This document shows positions 34,171 through 43,273 of a stretch of DNA of 64,000 bases, one piece after another; position 1 is the stretch's first letter; each line of letters begins with the position of its first letter. Below the pieces are notes generated by a model. That model did not search any database and had not been told where the DNA came from. It saw nothing but the letters and a program-made list of their open reading frames with translations. The stretch is taken from the NCBI GenBank assembly GCA_041602035.1, contig JBFIHA010000001.1:124001-188000 (forward strand), read 5' to 3'. Source of the DNA: JAOTVV01 sp041602035 (GTDB taxonomy: Bacteria; Gemmatimonadota; Gemmatimonadetes; Gemmatimonadales; GWC2-71-9). A program made the translations under genes and the position numbers.

Positions 34171-35193
34171 TCAGTCCTCGTCCGGTGCCCCGTGCTCTTT
34201 CCCCGCGTCCCCTGGTTCTCCGCTGGTTTGGACGAGGCCGGCGCTGCCGGCGACGCCCGCGAGACCCAGGATGTTGGGTGAGTTGAGCGAGTCGGCGAGT
34301 CCGGACGGCACCACCATGAGCGATCCGCGTTTCACGATGCTCTCGTACAGCATGTTCATCGCCCGCAGGTTGAGCGCCACGGGATTCTGGCTGTAGCTCT
34401 CCGCGGCCTCGACGAATTTCGAGGCAATCTGTGTCTCCGCGGTGCCCAGGATGATGCGGGCTTGGCGCTCCCGTTCCGCCTGCGCCTGGCGCGACATCGC
34501 TTCTTCCAGGGCCTTCGGGATGATCACGTCGCGGATCTCAACCGACTGCACCTGAATGCCCCAGTCGTGCATCTTCTCATCCAGAATCTGCTGCAGCCCC
34601 CGTCCCAGCTCCTTCCGCGACTGGATCAATTCGGCGAGGTCGTGTTTCCCGATCGCATCGCGGAGCGCGGTCTGCGCCGCGAGCACCACCGCCTGCTCGT
34701 ATTCCTGCACCTCGAGCGCGGCCCGCTCGGCGTCGTACACGATCCAGAACGCGATCGCGTCGACGTTCACGGGGACGGTGTCCTTGGTGAGACACGACTC
34801 GGCGCCGAAGTCGGTGGTGCGGATCCGCTGATCGATGTGATACGTGACACGATCGATGACCGGAATGACATAGAACAGTCCGGGGCCGCGGAGACCGCGG
34901 TACCGCCCCAACCGCAGCACGACCGCCTTCTCCCATTGGTCTGCAAACTTGATGGACGATCCCACCAGTGCGCCGGCGAAGGCGGCGATCCCCCCCACAA
35001 CCAGCGCCCCCACGGGTGGGGTGAGCAGCGAGAACAGGGCGCCGATCCCCACGATGCCCGCCGCCGTGGCAAACCCGCCGAGCAAGGCGGCCGGCGGGTA
35101 GCGGGTGTCGTCCGGCGAGGTCACACTCCGCCTCCCGGTATACCGTCCCGGTGCTGAGGACTTCACTCGCACCGGCAAGAATTCGTTGCTCAT
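34171..35193 (-). CDS. Slipin (SPFH/band-7, stomatin-like) membrane protein
   Basis: 340 residues from ATG 35193. Two close N-terminal hydrophobic stretches (AALLGGFATAAGIVGIGALFSLL; VGALVVGGIAAFAGALVG) are followed by the SPFH domain: EKAVVLRLGRYRGLRGPGLF, IDQRIRTTDF, DTVPVNVDAIAFWIV, and a coiled C-terminal helix rich in Glu/Gln/Ala (EEAMSRQAQAERERQARI). Slipins oligomerise at the membrane and organise microdomains or regulate proteases; many are paired with an NfeD protein, absent here. The start overlaps the stop of a GntR-type regulator gene (ATGA), so expression is tied to that regulator. Confidence 0.88.
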   Translation of the reverse strand: MSNEFLPVRVKSSAPGRYTGRRSVTSPDDTRYPPAALLGGFATAAGIVGIGALFSLLTPPVGALVVGGIAAFAGALVGSSIKFADQWEKAVVLRLGRYRGLRGPGLFYVIPVIDRVTYHIDQRIRTTDFGAESCLTKDTVPVNVDAIAFWIVYDAERAALEVQEYEQAVVLAAQTALRDAIGKHDLAELIQSRKELGRGLQQILDEKMHDWGIQVQSVEIRDVIIPKALEEAMSRQAQAERERQARIILGTAETQIASKFVEAAESYSQNPVALNLRAMNMLYESIVKRGSLMVVPSGLADSLNSPNILGLAGVAGSAGLVQTSGEPGDAGKEHGAPDED

Positions 35194-35627
35194 TCCCCCT
35201 CCCGCGTTCCTCCCTCCCGGCGCGCGGCACGCAGCTCGGCGAGGGCGTCGATGATATCGTCGATGGTGAACCCGAACGCTCGTCCCTGGGTCAGCACGTC
35301 CGTGCACAGCCGGTCCAGCTGCGCCCGCCGCTCGAGTGCGGACGTGTCGGGCGAGGTAAGGGCGACGTACGTGCCCCCGGGACGGGTGACCAGGACCCCC
35401 AGCAGCTCCAGCTCCTTGTATGCCCGCTGCACGGCGTTGGGATGGACGCTCAGATCGATGGCGAGTTGCCGGACCGTCGGGAGCCGCTCGCCGGTCTCCA
35501 GGGTCCCCGTCACCACCTCCAGCCACATCCGGTCGACGATCTGACGAAACAGGGGCTCGTCACTCCCCGGATCTAGATACACCGCCAGCCGTTGGGCGAT
35601 TCCTGCGCGCTCGTCCGGCAACCGCAC
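35190..35627 (-). CDS. GntR-family regulator, YtrA-like
   Basis: 145 residues. Winged helix at about 20-95: DEPLFRQIVDRMWLEVVTG, LPTVRQLAIDLSVHPNAVQRAYKEL, GGTYVA. The C-terminal part is short (about 50 residues) and lacks FCD, UTRA or aminotransferase domains, which is the hallmark of the YtrA subgroup. Members repress the operons they belong to, usually ABC transporters; here the partner is a slipin, coupled by a 4-bp overlap. It likely controls its own promoter in the 110 bp between its start and the divergent gene. First gene of the unit. Confidence 0.82.
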   Translation of the reverse strand: MRLPDERAGIAQRLAVYLDPGSDEPLFRQIVDRMWLEVVTGTLETGERLPTVRQLAIDLSVHPNAVQRAYKELELLGVLVTRPGGTYVALTSPDTSALERRAQLDRLCTDVLTQGRAFGFTIDDIIDALAELRAARREGGTREGE

Positions 35628-35738
35628 CTCACCACGGGTTTACGCAAGGATATGAACTCGTCCGACGGAAGGCCAGTCACGGGGCCCGGCACTGGCCCCT
35701 GGACCACGACGCGGTCATCATTGAACTGTAACGCGCTC

Positions 35739-36296
35739 ATGGTGAGGGACGTGACAGAGCAGCAATCCAGACTCACGGTGTCCGGAACGGTGAATGCGGC
35801 CGTGGCGCGCCTCGACTGGATCTCCGGCGTGGGGGCTCGGGCGGTCCGGGGCGTGGCGATCGTGGCGGCGGGCGGTGCGCTCGGGTGCTGGGCCTTCGTG
35901 TATCCGGGGCTGGGAGGGGTGCGCCCATTCGTGTGTGCGCTCACCCTCGCTCCTGCCGCGCTCCTGTGGTACTACGCGCGGGCTCTTGACGCCGCCGTGA
36001 CGGCCGTTCGGGTGCAAGACGCCTTTCGTGTTCTCGTCGACAAGACGACGAGTCAGGCAGCGCAGGTGAAGCTGTCGCTCCAAACGGGACAGTTCCGGTT
36101 GCTGCGCGGGGTGTTCCGTGCCCTCCGCGCCGCCCGTGAGCTCCGAAGCGATCTCGACACGCTCGGCGTCGATCTGGCCAACTGGATGATCGTCAGCAAC
36201 CCGATCTGGCTGTTCGTCACGGCCGTCGCGGCCGGCTGCGGTGTGCTGTTGCTGCTGGTTGCTGGTGCGGCGGGTGTGCTTCGCCTCGTCTTCTGA
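35739..36296 (+). CDS. Membrane protein of unknown function
   Basis: 185 residues from ATG 35739; ATG 35652 is in frame and also has an AAGGA before it. Two membrane helices near residues 35-80 (RGVAIVAAGGALGCWAFVY; FVCALTLAPAALLWYYA), a central basic helical region (about 90-145), and one C-terminal helix (FVTAVAAGCGVLLLLVAGAAG). No known domain recognised. It is divergent from the GntR-slipin unit and precedes two small-protein genes on the same strand with short gaps. Confidence 0.6.
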   Translation: MVRDVTEQQSRLTVSGTVNAAVARLDWISGVGARAVRGVAIVAAGGALGCWAFVYPGLGGVRPFVCALTLAPAALLWYYARALDAAVTAVRVQDAFRVLVDKTTSQAAQVKLSLQTGQFRLLRGVFRALRAARELRSDLDTLGVDLANWMIVSNPIWLFVTAVAAGCGVLLLLVAGAAGVLRLVF

Positions 36297-36325
36297 ACCA
36301 GTCTGATCAACACGGGGGAGCTGTC

Positions 36326-36559
36326 ATGGGTTACCGACGATTCACCGACCGCGGTGGGCAGGTCTGGGAAGTGCGGGACCGCTCGGGGAACACGTGGCAG
36401 TTCGAGCCGGTGTCCGGCAATCCCGGCCGGAGCATGACGGTGCCGGCGCCGGGATACGAGAAGGACCCGTTCGAGTTGAGCGATGCGGAGCTGCAGCGGT
36501 TGCTCGACGAGGTCGTGGGTGCCCCGTCTCGTCCGAAAAAGTCGCCCTTCGCGGACTAG
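36326..36559 (+). CDS. Small soluble protein of unknown function
   Basis: 77 residues with a GGGGGAG site at a good distance. Charged, Trp-containing beta-like N-terminus (VWEVRDRSGNTWQFEPV) and an acidic helical C-terminus (DPFELSDAELQRLLDE). No signal peptide or membrane segment. Family not recognised. It lies 29 bp after the membrane protein gene and is likely part of the same transcript. Confidence 0.6.
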   Translation: MGYRRFTDRGGQVWEVRDRSGNTWQFEPVSGNPGRSMTVPAPGYEKDPFELSDAELQRLLDEVVGAPSRPKKSPFAD

Positions 36560-36773
36560 GGGTCTCCGTGACGGCACGAGGGGTTGCCTCCCGTCGCGCG
36601 CCGTCGTATATGGGGGAGAGGTGGTGGACCGCGAATCGTCAGGAGCCCGTGACGTGAGTCCACGTCGGACCCAGTGAGCGCAGTCACGTCGGATCCGACC
36701 CGACGCCCTACATGTTTCACGTCAGGAAGAACGGTGGAGCCGGACGATGCTCCGCCCGGGGAGGTGATCACTC

Positions 36774-37298
36774 GTGAGCCGCGGCAAATCCGTGCTGGCC
36801 TTCGTGGGGGTCCTCGTCGCCGGCTATGTCGGCGTCAATGCCGTCATGATCGGGGGACACCTGTGGCGTCATCGGGAGGACCGCGCGACGCTCAAGACCC
36901 TCGCGGCACGGCTGGAGACCGAGCAGACACGAATCGCCGCCATGGAGCAGGAGCTCACCGGCCTCGAACGGACGCTCGGCGAGACGGAGACCAATTCGCT
37001 CCGGCTTCGCGAATGGATCGAGGACGTGGAGGCCCAGTACCCACGTGGCATCCCGGGCGGCATGTACGACGAGTACACCTCGGTCGTGGATCGCTACAAC
37101 GGGCTGATTCGGGATTACAACCAGACGGCGGCGCGAATCCAGTCCCTGCAACCGCAGTACACCGCCGCCGTGGACAGCTTCAACGTCGAGGTGGAGCAGG
37201 CCAACGCCCTGGTGCGAACGATCGGGAACATTCCTCATCTCCTTCCCATTGATCTGCCACGTGCAGTGAGCGGCGAGGTCACGGTCCCGACCAGGTAA
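36774..37298 (+). CDS. Membrane-anchored coiled-coil protein
   Basis: 174 residues from a GTG preceded by GGGGAGGTGATC. One N-terminal membrane helix (SVLAFVGVLVAGYVGVNAVM), then a long coiled coil (about 35-95, heptads with LKTLAARLETEQTRIAAMEQEL) and a Tyr/Asn-rich region (YDEYTSVVDRYNGLIRDYNQ) ending in a second helix. The main part should face the periplasm. No family recognised. The 214 bp before it show no clear gene. Confidence 0.6.
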   Translation: MSRGKSVLAFVGVLVAGYVGVNAVMIGGHLWRHREDRATLKTLAARLETEQTRIAAMEQELTGLERTLGETETNSLRLREWIEDVEAQYPRGIPGGMYDEYTSVVDRYNGLIRDYNQTAARIQSLQPQYTAAVDSFNVEVEQANALVRTIGNIPHLLPIDLPRAVSGEVTVPTR

Positions 37299-37576
37299 GC
37301 CACGGTCGCACAAGGTCGGGAGTGCCTGCCTCTCACGTAGGATTGTCGGGTGGCGATTCACCGCGTAGTCGGGCAATCGGTTGGGGTTCCAGATTGAGAT
37401 CTTGCGCCGCGCGGCTCAGGCCGCAACTTGACAGTGTAGGGCCCATGGGACCCGGCCCCTCCCCGGGGGAGTCCATCCTGTAGGCCGGTTCGAAACCGGT
37501 GCCACGAGTAACGCTGCTGCGACACACGCGGCGCGTGGTGCCACGCTGTTGCATGATTCCACCAAGGAGGTACCAC
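37299..37576 (+). other. Leader region of the SusC-like gene
   Basis: 278 bp without a convincing gene. The minus-strand translation of its right half contains GTGFEPA and, further on, QDLNLEP, two peptide phrases that recur in spurious gene predictions of many genomes. It also contains a palindrome GCCGGTTCGAAACCGGT, which resembles a tRNA T-arm, but no tRNA can be folded around it. A TTGACA lies at about 37428 without a matching -10. Confidence 0.4.
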
Positions 37577-40500
37577 ATGCAATTCTCTCACCGACTGAGA
37601 GCGTGGTTGGCTGTTGCCGCCAGCGCGCTTCTCCTCACGGCGGTGGGAACCGAAGCCGCGTGGGCGCAGCTTGGAGGGACCATCCGGGGCACGGTCACGG
37701 ATGTCGCGACGCTGCGGCCGCTCAGTAACGCCCGGGTGATCCTGGTTGGTCAGAACATGGAGGCCAGGACTAGCGACGCCGGGAGCTTCGAGTTCCGCAA
37801 CCTGCCGCAGGGGCAGTACACGGTCCGCGCCATGTTCATCGGGTATTCCCGAGTGGACAGGACGGTGACCGTGACGACCGGACAAGTGACGGTTGTGGAC
37901 GTGTCCATGACGCGCGCCCCCGTTCAACTGGACGAGCTGGTGGTGACGGGCACGGCTGGCAGGACGGAGATACGAGAAATCGGGAACTCGGTCACCAGAC
38001 TGGACGTGGGTGATCTCGCCGAGGTCGCACCCATCGCCAACCTAAACGAGTTGCTCAACGCGCGGTCGCCGGGTCTCACGATGTACAAGAACTCGGGACT
38101 CGCGGGCACGGCGTCCAACGTCAGGATCCGTGGTGCCGGGTCGCTCAACGCGGGATACGTCCCGGTCTACTACATCGACGGGATCCGCTTCGAGTCGGGG
38201 AACATCGCAACTCTGGGATCCACGAACTCCACCATCCAGAACCGCAGCCCACTCGAGTTCCTCAATCCGGGAGACATCGAGCGGATCGAGGTTATCAAGG
38301 GGCCGGCGGCGGCTACGCTGTATGGCGCCGACGCGGCGGGCGGTGTGATCCAGATTATCACCAAGAAGGGTACGCGGGGCGCGGCTCGGGTCCAGTGGTC
38401 GGCGGGCTTCGAGTACGGCCAGTCGTCGTGGGTTGGAGAAACGCCCACCACTTATTACTGGTGCACGGCCACCCGGCGGGCGAACACGTCCGGCAATTAC
38501 CCCGGCTGCGAAGATCCGAGCTCGGTGGTGTGGGAAGGTCCGAACGGCCCGGTCACGGGTATCCCCGAAGCAGACATCCTGCGCGATGCCGCGTGGGGTG
38601 AAGACTTCGTGATCACCGACAACCCGCTCGCCCGCCATCCGCGGGGCATCCGCGCCGGTGACGTCTATGATTTCAGGATGTCGGCGCGGGGCGGTGAGCA
38701 GATGTTCAACTACTATCTCTCGTTCAACCGGATGGACGAAGAGGGCGTGTTCTTCAACAACTTCCAGGAACGGACCGGCGGACGGGCCAACTTCGAGTTC
38801 ACGCCAACTGCCAAGCTCAACCTGGGGTTGAACTTCGGATACACACGCAACAAGCTGGGCATGCCGTTGAGCGACAACGCCTCGAATGGCCTGCTGCGCA
38901 ACGCGTACCGGGGCCGCGCTCGCGCGTTCAACGATAGGTGGGAGCCGGGATTCCATGGGTTCGGCCCGGACCAGAGCAACGAGTTCGACTTGACCATCCG
39001 GGAGGAGCGCACCACCATTGGCCTGACCGCCAACTTCGATCCGTGGTCGTGGTTCGAGAACCGCCTCGTGCTCGGGATGGACAAGTACGACGTGCGGGAG
39101 ACCAACTTCTACCAAATCGACTCCACGGCGAAGTGGAGTGGTGGGTTCAATGGCCAGGGGTCCATCACGCAGCGACTCCCGGTGACGCACACGTGGACCG
39201 TCGACTACTCGGGCTCGGTTCGGGCCCGGCTGTCATCGGAGTTCACGTCGCGGTTCTCGGCCGGTATGCAGCTCAATGCCCGCCAGTACCGGCGCTACAC
39301 CACCACTGGTGACGGCCTCGTCGCCAATGCGGTGAACCTGATCGGAACAGCTTCCCAGACCTCGGCGAGTGAAGGGTTCAACGAGCAGACCTCGCTGGGG
39401 TTCTTCCTGCAGGAGCAGATCGGCTGGCGGGATCGCCTGTTTGTAACGGGTGCCGTGCGGATCGACGACAACTCGGCATTCGGATCGGAGTTCGAGCTGG
39501 TCGCCTACCCCAAGTTCTCGCTCTCCTACGTCATCTCGGATGAGGACTTCTTCAACCTGCCGACGGTCGACGAGCTGAAGCTCCGGTTCGCCTGGGGGCA
39601 GGCGGGGAACGCGCCGGCGCCGTTCTCGGCGGACCGCACGGTGTCGGCCGACATCGTGGTGGTGGACGATGCCAGCGTGAATGCGCTGCGGCCCTCAGAG
39701 TTTGGGAACCCGAATCTCAAGGCGGAGACCGGAAGCGAGTGGGAGCTGGGGTTTGACGCGTCGTTGTTCCGCGGCGTGGTCGGGCTCGAGGTGACGTACT
39801 ACAACCAGGTCACCAACGACGCGCTGATGGAAATCCCGGACGCACCGTCGAGCGGATTCAACGGCACGCACCTCACGAACATCGGGAAGATTTCGAACAA
39901 GGGCTTCGAGGTGCTGGCGACGGCGAGCCCCGTGCGGAGTCCCAGCTTCACGTGGGACCTGACGGCGGCCTTCTCGACCAACAGCAACGAGTTGGTGTCG
40001 TTTGGTGGCACCCGCGACGAGGTCGTCTTTGGGGCGTTCGCCGACGTCCAGCGGCACCGGGAGGGCTACCCGCTCGGCGCGATGTGGTCGAGGGACGTCC
40101 TGCGCGATGCAAGCGGTGTGCCGATCCTGGATGGCAACGGCAACGCCACATTGGACACCGAATGCGCGTGGCCCGACACCGACGATCCGGACGGCCGGGG
40201 TGGCAGCTGCCACGAGCAATACGAGGGTCCGTCCACGCCGACTCGGGAGTTCGGACTGTCGAATACGTTCACGATCTTCGGTAACCTGCGGCTCTTCGCG
40301 CAGCTCGACTATAAAGGCGGACACTACCAGTACTGCGCGATCTGCGAGATCAGGAACCGGTCCAACCAGAACACGTGGGAAGTTGCCAATCCCGGGGCAG
40401 ATCCCGTCGACCTCGCGTTCTATGAGACGCGGCAGACGATCACGACGATCATGTCGGCGGACTTCCTGAAGCTGCGCGAGATCTCGCTGAGCTACACGAT

Positions 40501-40726
40501 CCCGTCGAGCGTCGGTGGGCCGTTCGCAGCCGGCCGGTGGAGTCTCACTCTTTCCGCCAGGAACCTGTGGACGACGACCAAGTATAATGGCCCCGGCGAT
40601 CCGGAGGTGCTGTGGTCGCGGAGCACGACGGACGGTGGCGGCACGAACAATCGATTCGAGGTGCTGGACTATGCCTCGGTCCCGCCGCCGAAGCGCCTGA
40701 CCGCGGCCATCAACGTCAACTTTTAA
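37577..40726 (+). CDS. SusC/RagA-type TonB-dependent outer-membrane transporter
   Basis: 1,049 residues with an ideal AAGGAGGT site. Signal peptide ends AAWAQ. Residues 28-115: carboxypeptidase-regulatory-like beta domain (GTIRGTVTDVATLRPLSNARV, YTVRAMFIGY), followed by the TonB-box region (LDELVVTGTAG), plug domain (ARSPGLTMYKNSG... VYYIDGIRFES, IERIEVIKGPAAATLYGADA) and a barrel to the C-terminus (ending AAINVNF, a standard terminal strand). Paired with the SusD-like gene 14 bp downstream. Such pairs import oligomers, mostly glycans or peptides, using TonB energy. No glycosidase or peptidase gene is next to them, so the substrate is open. Confidence 0.93.
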   Translation: MQFSHRLRAWLAVAASALLLTAVGTEAAWAQLGGTIRGTVTDVATLRPLSNARVILVGQNMEARTSDAGSFEFRNLPQGQYTVRAMFIGYSRVDRTVTVTTGQVTVVDVSMTRAPVQLDELVVTGTAGRTEIREIGNSVTRLDVGDLAEVAPIANLNELLNARSPGLTMYKNSGLAGTASNVRIRGAGSLNAGYVPVYYIDGIRFESGNIATLGSTNSTIQNRSPLEFLNPGDIERIEVIKGPAAATLYGADAAGGVIQIITKKGTRGAARVQWSAGFEYGQSSWVGETPTTYYWCTATRRANTSGNYPGCEDPSSVVWEGPNGPVTGIPEADILRDAAWGEDFVITDNPLARHPRGIRAGDVYDFRMSARGGEQMFNYYLSFNRMDEEGVFFNNFQERTGGRANFEFTPTAKLNLGLNFGYTRNKLGMPLSDNASNGLLRNAYRGRARAFNDRWEPGFHGFGPDQSNEFDLTIREERTTIGLTANFDPWSWFENRLVLGMDKYDVRETNFYQIDSTAKWSGGFNGQGSITQRLPVTHTWTVDYSGSVRARLSSEFTSRFSAGMQLNARQYRRYTTTGDGLVANAVNLIGTASQTSASEGFNEQTSLGFFLQEQIGWRDRLFVTGAVRIDDNSAFGSEFELVAYPKFSLSYVISDEDFFNLPTVDELKLRFAWGQAGNAPAPFSADRTVSADIVVVDDASVNALRPSEFGNPNLKAETGSEWELGFDASLFRGVVGLEVTYYNQVTNDALMEIPDAPSSGFNGTHLTNIGKISNKGFEVLATASPVRSPSFTWDLTAAFSTNSNELVSFGGTRDEVVFGAFADVQRHREGYPLGAMWSRDVLRDASGVPILDGNGNATLDTECAWPDTDDPDGRGGSCHEQYEGPSTPTREFGLSNTFTIFGNLRLFAQLDYKGGHYQYCAICEIRNRSNQNTWEVANPGADPVDLAFYETRQTITTIMSADFLKLREISLSYTIPSSVGGPFAAGRWSLTLSARNLWTTTKYNGPGDPEVLWSRSTTDGGGTNNRFEVLDYASVPPPKRLTAAINVNF

Positions 40727-40740
40727 CGGAGGACGGCATC

Positions 40741-42192
40741 ATGCGAAACAGTACGATCGCACGATTGGCGGGGATGCTGGCCGTGGCATTCCTCTTGATG
40801 CCACTCTCCGCCTGTGATGAGATCCTGAACGTCAACAACCCGGCCGAGATCGGCGTGGACGACTTGGCCACGACCGAGTTGTTGGACGCGCAAGTGAATG
40901 GAGTGCTCGCCGCCGTTGCTGAACAGATGTCGGGCGACGAGGAAGCGAATACCCAGGGCGCCGCCTTCATGACGGACGAACAGTTGACGGGACTCAACTG
41001 GGAGGACTGGCAGCGCAACAACCAGCGCATCGTCAACTACAACGAAGGTCCCGTGGGCCAAGTCTGGTCCAATATGAGTGAGGTCATCCGCAACGGGATC
41101 GGTGCGTTGGAGAAGCTGGACGAACTCGCCACCGATCCGAGCAGCGACGCCCGGGTCGCCCTCGTTTCGGCGATGGTCGGATACGGCCACGTCTGGATTG
41201 GCGAGGCGTTCTGCCAAGCCGTGTTCGCCACGAGCCCCGATAGTCTCGGCACAACGCTGTATGGGCCAACGGAGATCATGGCGTTTGCGATCCCCCACTT
41301 CCAGCGTGCGCTGACGGTCGGAGCGGCAGCGGGCAGAGCCGACCTCGTCGATCTTGCAAACGTCGGGTTGGCGCGGGCGTACCTCACCATCGGCGACCTG
41401 GCCAACACCATCGCCCATGCAGGGGCAGTCACCCCCGGATTCCAGCGATGGGTCGAGTACTCGGACGCGGACGACGCGCTGGACAATAACCTGTTCAACG
41501 AGGTCCACGGGTCGAACCACACGGTCGGCATGTCTCCCTGGTTCCTGCAGGGAACGTACGGGGACGCCCCCATCATCGACACGCAGACCGATCCCCGGAT
41601 TCAGCACGCGTCGGATTTCGCTACCGGCCATGACGCCTCGACGCTGCTGTACAAGCCGTACCAGGGACTGCGGTTCAGCGGGTACACCGGTGAGACCCTT
41701 GCCCCGCCCTCGGCAGCGTGCCCCAACTGCACGGGTGCCAACGAAGGGAATGGGGACGACGGCGACGTGTTGCTGTTTCAAAAGGACACGGATGTCCTGT
41801 TGGCGGACTACGTGGAAGCCCAGCATCACATGTACGAGGCGATGGCGCGTCAGGGTGGGAACGACGCGGCCATCAACGCGTTCGTGAACGCCCGTCGGGC
41901 CGTGGGGAACGAACCTCCCGTGACGCTCACCGGGAGCGCTCTCTTCGACGAATTGCGGCGTCAACGCGGCCGGGATTTGTTCATGGGCGGGTTCCGGCTC
42001 GGTGATCTCCGTCGGTGGAAGCGCGAGGGCATCGGGGACTTCTTCCCTTCGGGTGCGCATCCGAATCCCGATCGCCCACCGGCAGTCTACGGTCCCTGGA
42101 CGTGCTTCCCGCTGCCGCTGAGTGAGTATGAGGGCAACGAAGGACTGCAGAAGCCCGCGGACCCGTTCACGCCGCCGGCAGGCATCATCTGA
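40741..42192 (+). CDS. SusD/RagB-family outer-membrane lipoprotein
   Basis: 483 residues; GGAGG lies 7 bp before the ATG and only 14 bp separate it from the SusC-like gene. Signal with lipobox (FLLMPLSAC), then DEILNVNNPAEI, the typical opening of RagB/SusD proteins. The helical TPR scaffold is visible (IGALEKLDELA; YGHVWIGEAFCQAV; LVDLANVGLARAYLTIGDLA). The C-terminal half carries NEPPVTL and RQRGRDLFMGGFRLGDLRRWKREG, close to the ExR-x-LxxEGxRxxDLRRxG pattern. It forms the lid that captures substrate on the SusC-like transporter. A hairpin terminator follows. Confidence 0.9.
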   Translation: MRNSTIARLAGMLAVAFLLMPLSACDEILNVNNPAEIGVDDLATTELLDAQVNGVLAAVAEQMSGDEEANTQGAAFMTDEQLTGLNWEDWQRNNQRIVNYNEGPVGQVWSNMSEVIRNGIGALEKLDELATDPSSDARVALVSAMVGYGHVWIGEAFCQAVFATSPDSLGTTLYGPTEIMAFAIPHFQRALTVGAAAGRADLVDLANVGLARAYLTIGDLANTIAHAGAVTPGFQRWVEYSDADDALDNNLFNEVHGSNHTVGMSPWFLQGTYGDAPIIDTQTDPRIQHASDFATGHDASTLLYKPYQGLRFSGYTGETLAPPSAACPNCTGANEGNGDDGDVLLFQKDTDVLLADYVEAQHHMYEAMARQGGNDAAINAFVNARRAVGNEPPVTLTGSALFDELRRQRGRDLFMGGFRLGDLRRWKREGIGDFFPSGAHPNPDRPPAVYGPWTCFPLPLSEYEGNEGLQKPADPFTPPAGII

Positions 42193-42216
42193 CGCTGTAG
42201 CAGTCTGCAGAGTGCC

Positions 42217-42253
42217 AACGGGTGGGAGGCGCGACCGCGCTTCCCACCCCGTT
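42217..42253 (+). terminator. Hairpin terminator after SusC/SusD
   Basis: AACGGGTGGGAGGCGCG pairs with GCGCTTCCCACCCCGTT apart from one bulged base, and TTCTTTG follows. It lies 24 bp after the SusD stop codon. Confidence 0.65.
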
Positions 42254-42397
42254 CTTTGTGCCCGGCGAAACGCCTGGCGAGCTTGCGCGAGCACTTGGCC
42301 AACCAGTACGCTTGAGAGAGGGCTCTCGCGCCGGGGGGGGCGCCGTGACCGCCGATGTGCCCGAATCCACGCCATCCGTCGCCGTCGAGGCTCGAGT

Positions 42398-43273
42398 GTG
42401 AACGCCTCGCGGGTCGCCATGGTGGTGCTCCTTGTCGCGGCGATGATCCGCGGGGTGGAGGGGCAGGTAGTGCGCGGTCGGTTGCTGGACGTCGAGACCG
42501 CCGAGCCGATCGCGGGTGGGGTGCTCACGCTCGTCCCGGAGGATGGACGTCAAATCGTGTCCGTGGTCACGGCCGACGATGGCTCCTACCGTCTCGAGGC
42601 ACCCGGGCCGGGCCGGTACTTCGTAGAGGCGCGCCGGCTGGGATATCGACCGTGGATCGATGGGCCGATCGAGCTTGCCGACGGCGACGACTGGGAATCG
42701 GAGTATCACTTGATGGCTCTCCCCGTGCAGCTCGACCCGGTCGAGGTGACCGCACCGGCCACGGTCTACGAGGCGCTGCTCGAGCGGGTGGGCTTCTACG
42801 AGCGACAGAAGACCGACTTCGGACACTTCATCACACGCGCTGAGATCGAACGCCGCGCGCCGCGGCGGGTGACTGATCTCCTATCAGCCGTGCCCGGCGT
42901 GAGACTCATTCCTTCCTCCGGCGGGCTCAGCCGCTCCAGCGTCGGCCTCCGTGGATCGATCCTGTCGCAGGGCGGGCCGTGCCACCCACGGGTGTTCGTG
43001 GACGGTCTACTGGTCATTCTGGGTGATGCGAGGGTGCGCGGGACGGACGTGTACGGGTTTCCGGAACGGGACACCGAGGCGAACGCCACTGCCGACGCCG
43101 CCGAGCGCCCGGAGATTGCGCTGGATGATTTTGTCGAACCCAACGACGTCGAGGCCGTCGAGGTGTACCGTCGCGCGTCCGAGGTGCCGGTCAAATTCGG
43201 CGGCATGAGCACGGCCACGCAGTGTGGTGTCATCGTCATCTGGACGCGGCGCGGGAAATCGGGGAGCCGGTGA
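42398..43273 (+). CDS. Exported protein with regulatory-like beta domain and TonB plug, no barrel
   Basis: 291 residues from a GTG with GAGG before it. Signal peptide (VVLLVAAMIRGVEGQ), a carboxypeptidase-regulatory-like domain (VVRGRLLDVETAEPIAGGVL; GSYRLEAPGPGRYFVEARRLGY) and then a plug-like domain (RAEIERRAPRRVTDLLSAVPGV, CHPRVFVDGLLV, PNDVEAVEVYRRASEVPVKFGG, CGVIVIWTR). The barrel of a TonB-dependent receptor is missing, and the stop codon is followed directly by another gene. This plug-only form is common in Gemmatimonadota; function unknown, perhaps binding or signalling at the outer membrane. Overlaps the next gene by 4 bp (GTGA). Confidence 0.75.
   Translation: MNASRVAMVVLLVAAMIRGVEGQVVRGRLLDVETAEPIAGGVLTLVPEDGRQIVSVVTADDGSYRLEAPGPGRYFVEARRLGYRPWIDGPIELADGDDWESEYHLMALPVQLDPVEVTAPATVYEALLERVGFYERQKTDFGHFITRAEIERRAPRRVTDLLSAVPGVRLIPSSGGLSRSSVGLRGSILSQGGPCHPRVFVDGLLVILGDARVRGTDVYGFPERDTEANATADAAERPEIALDDFVEPNDVEAVEVYRRASEVPVKFGGMSTATQCGVIVIWTRRGKSGSR

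Noticed and set aside
37487..37505. Possible tRNA (GGTTCGAAACC looks like a T-arm)
   Set aside because: No matching acceptor stem, anticodon arm or D arm can be drawn at tRNA distances on either strand.
40723..42528. Minus-strand open frame of 601 codons
   Set aside because: Antisense to the SusD-like gene, which has family motifs and an ideal ribosome site.
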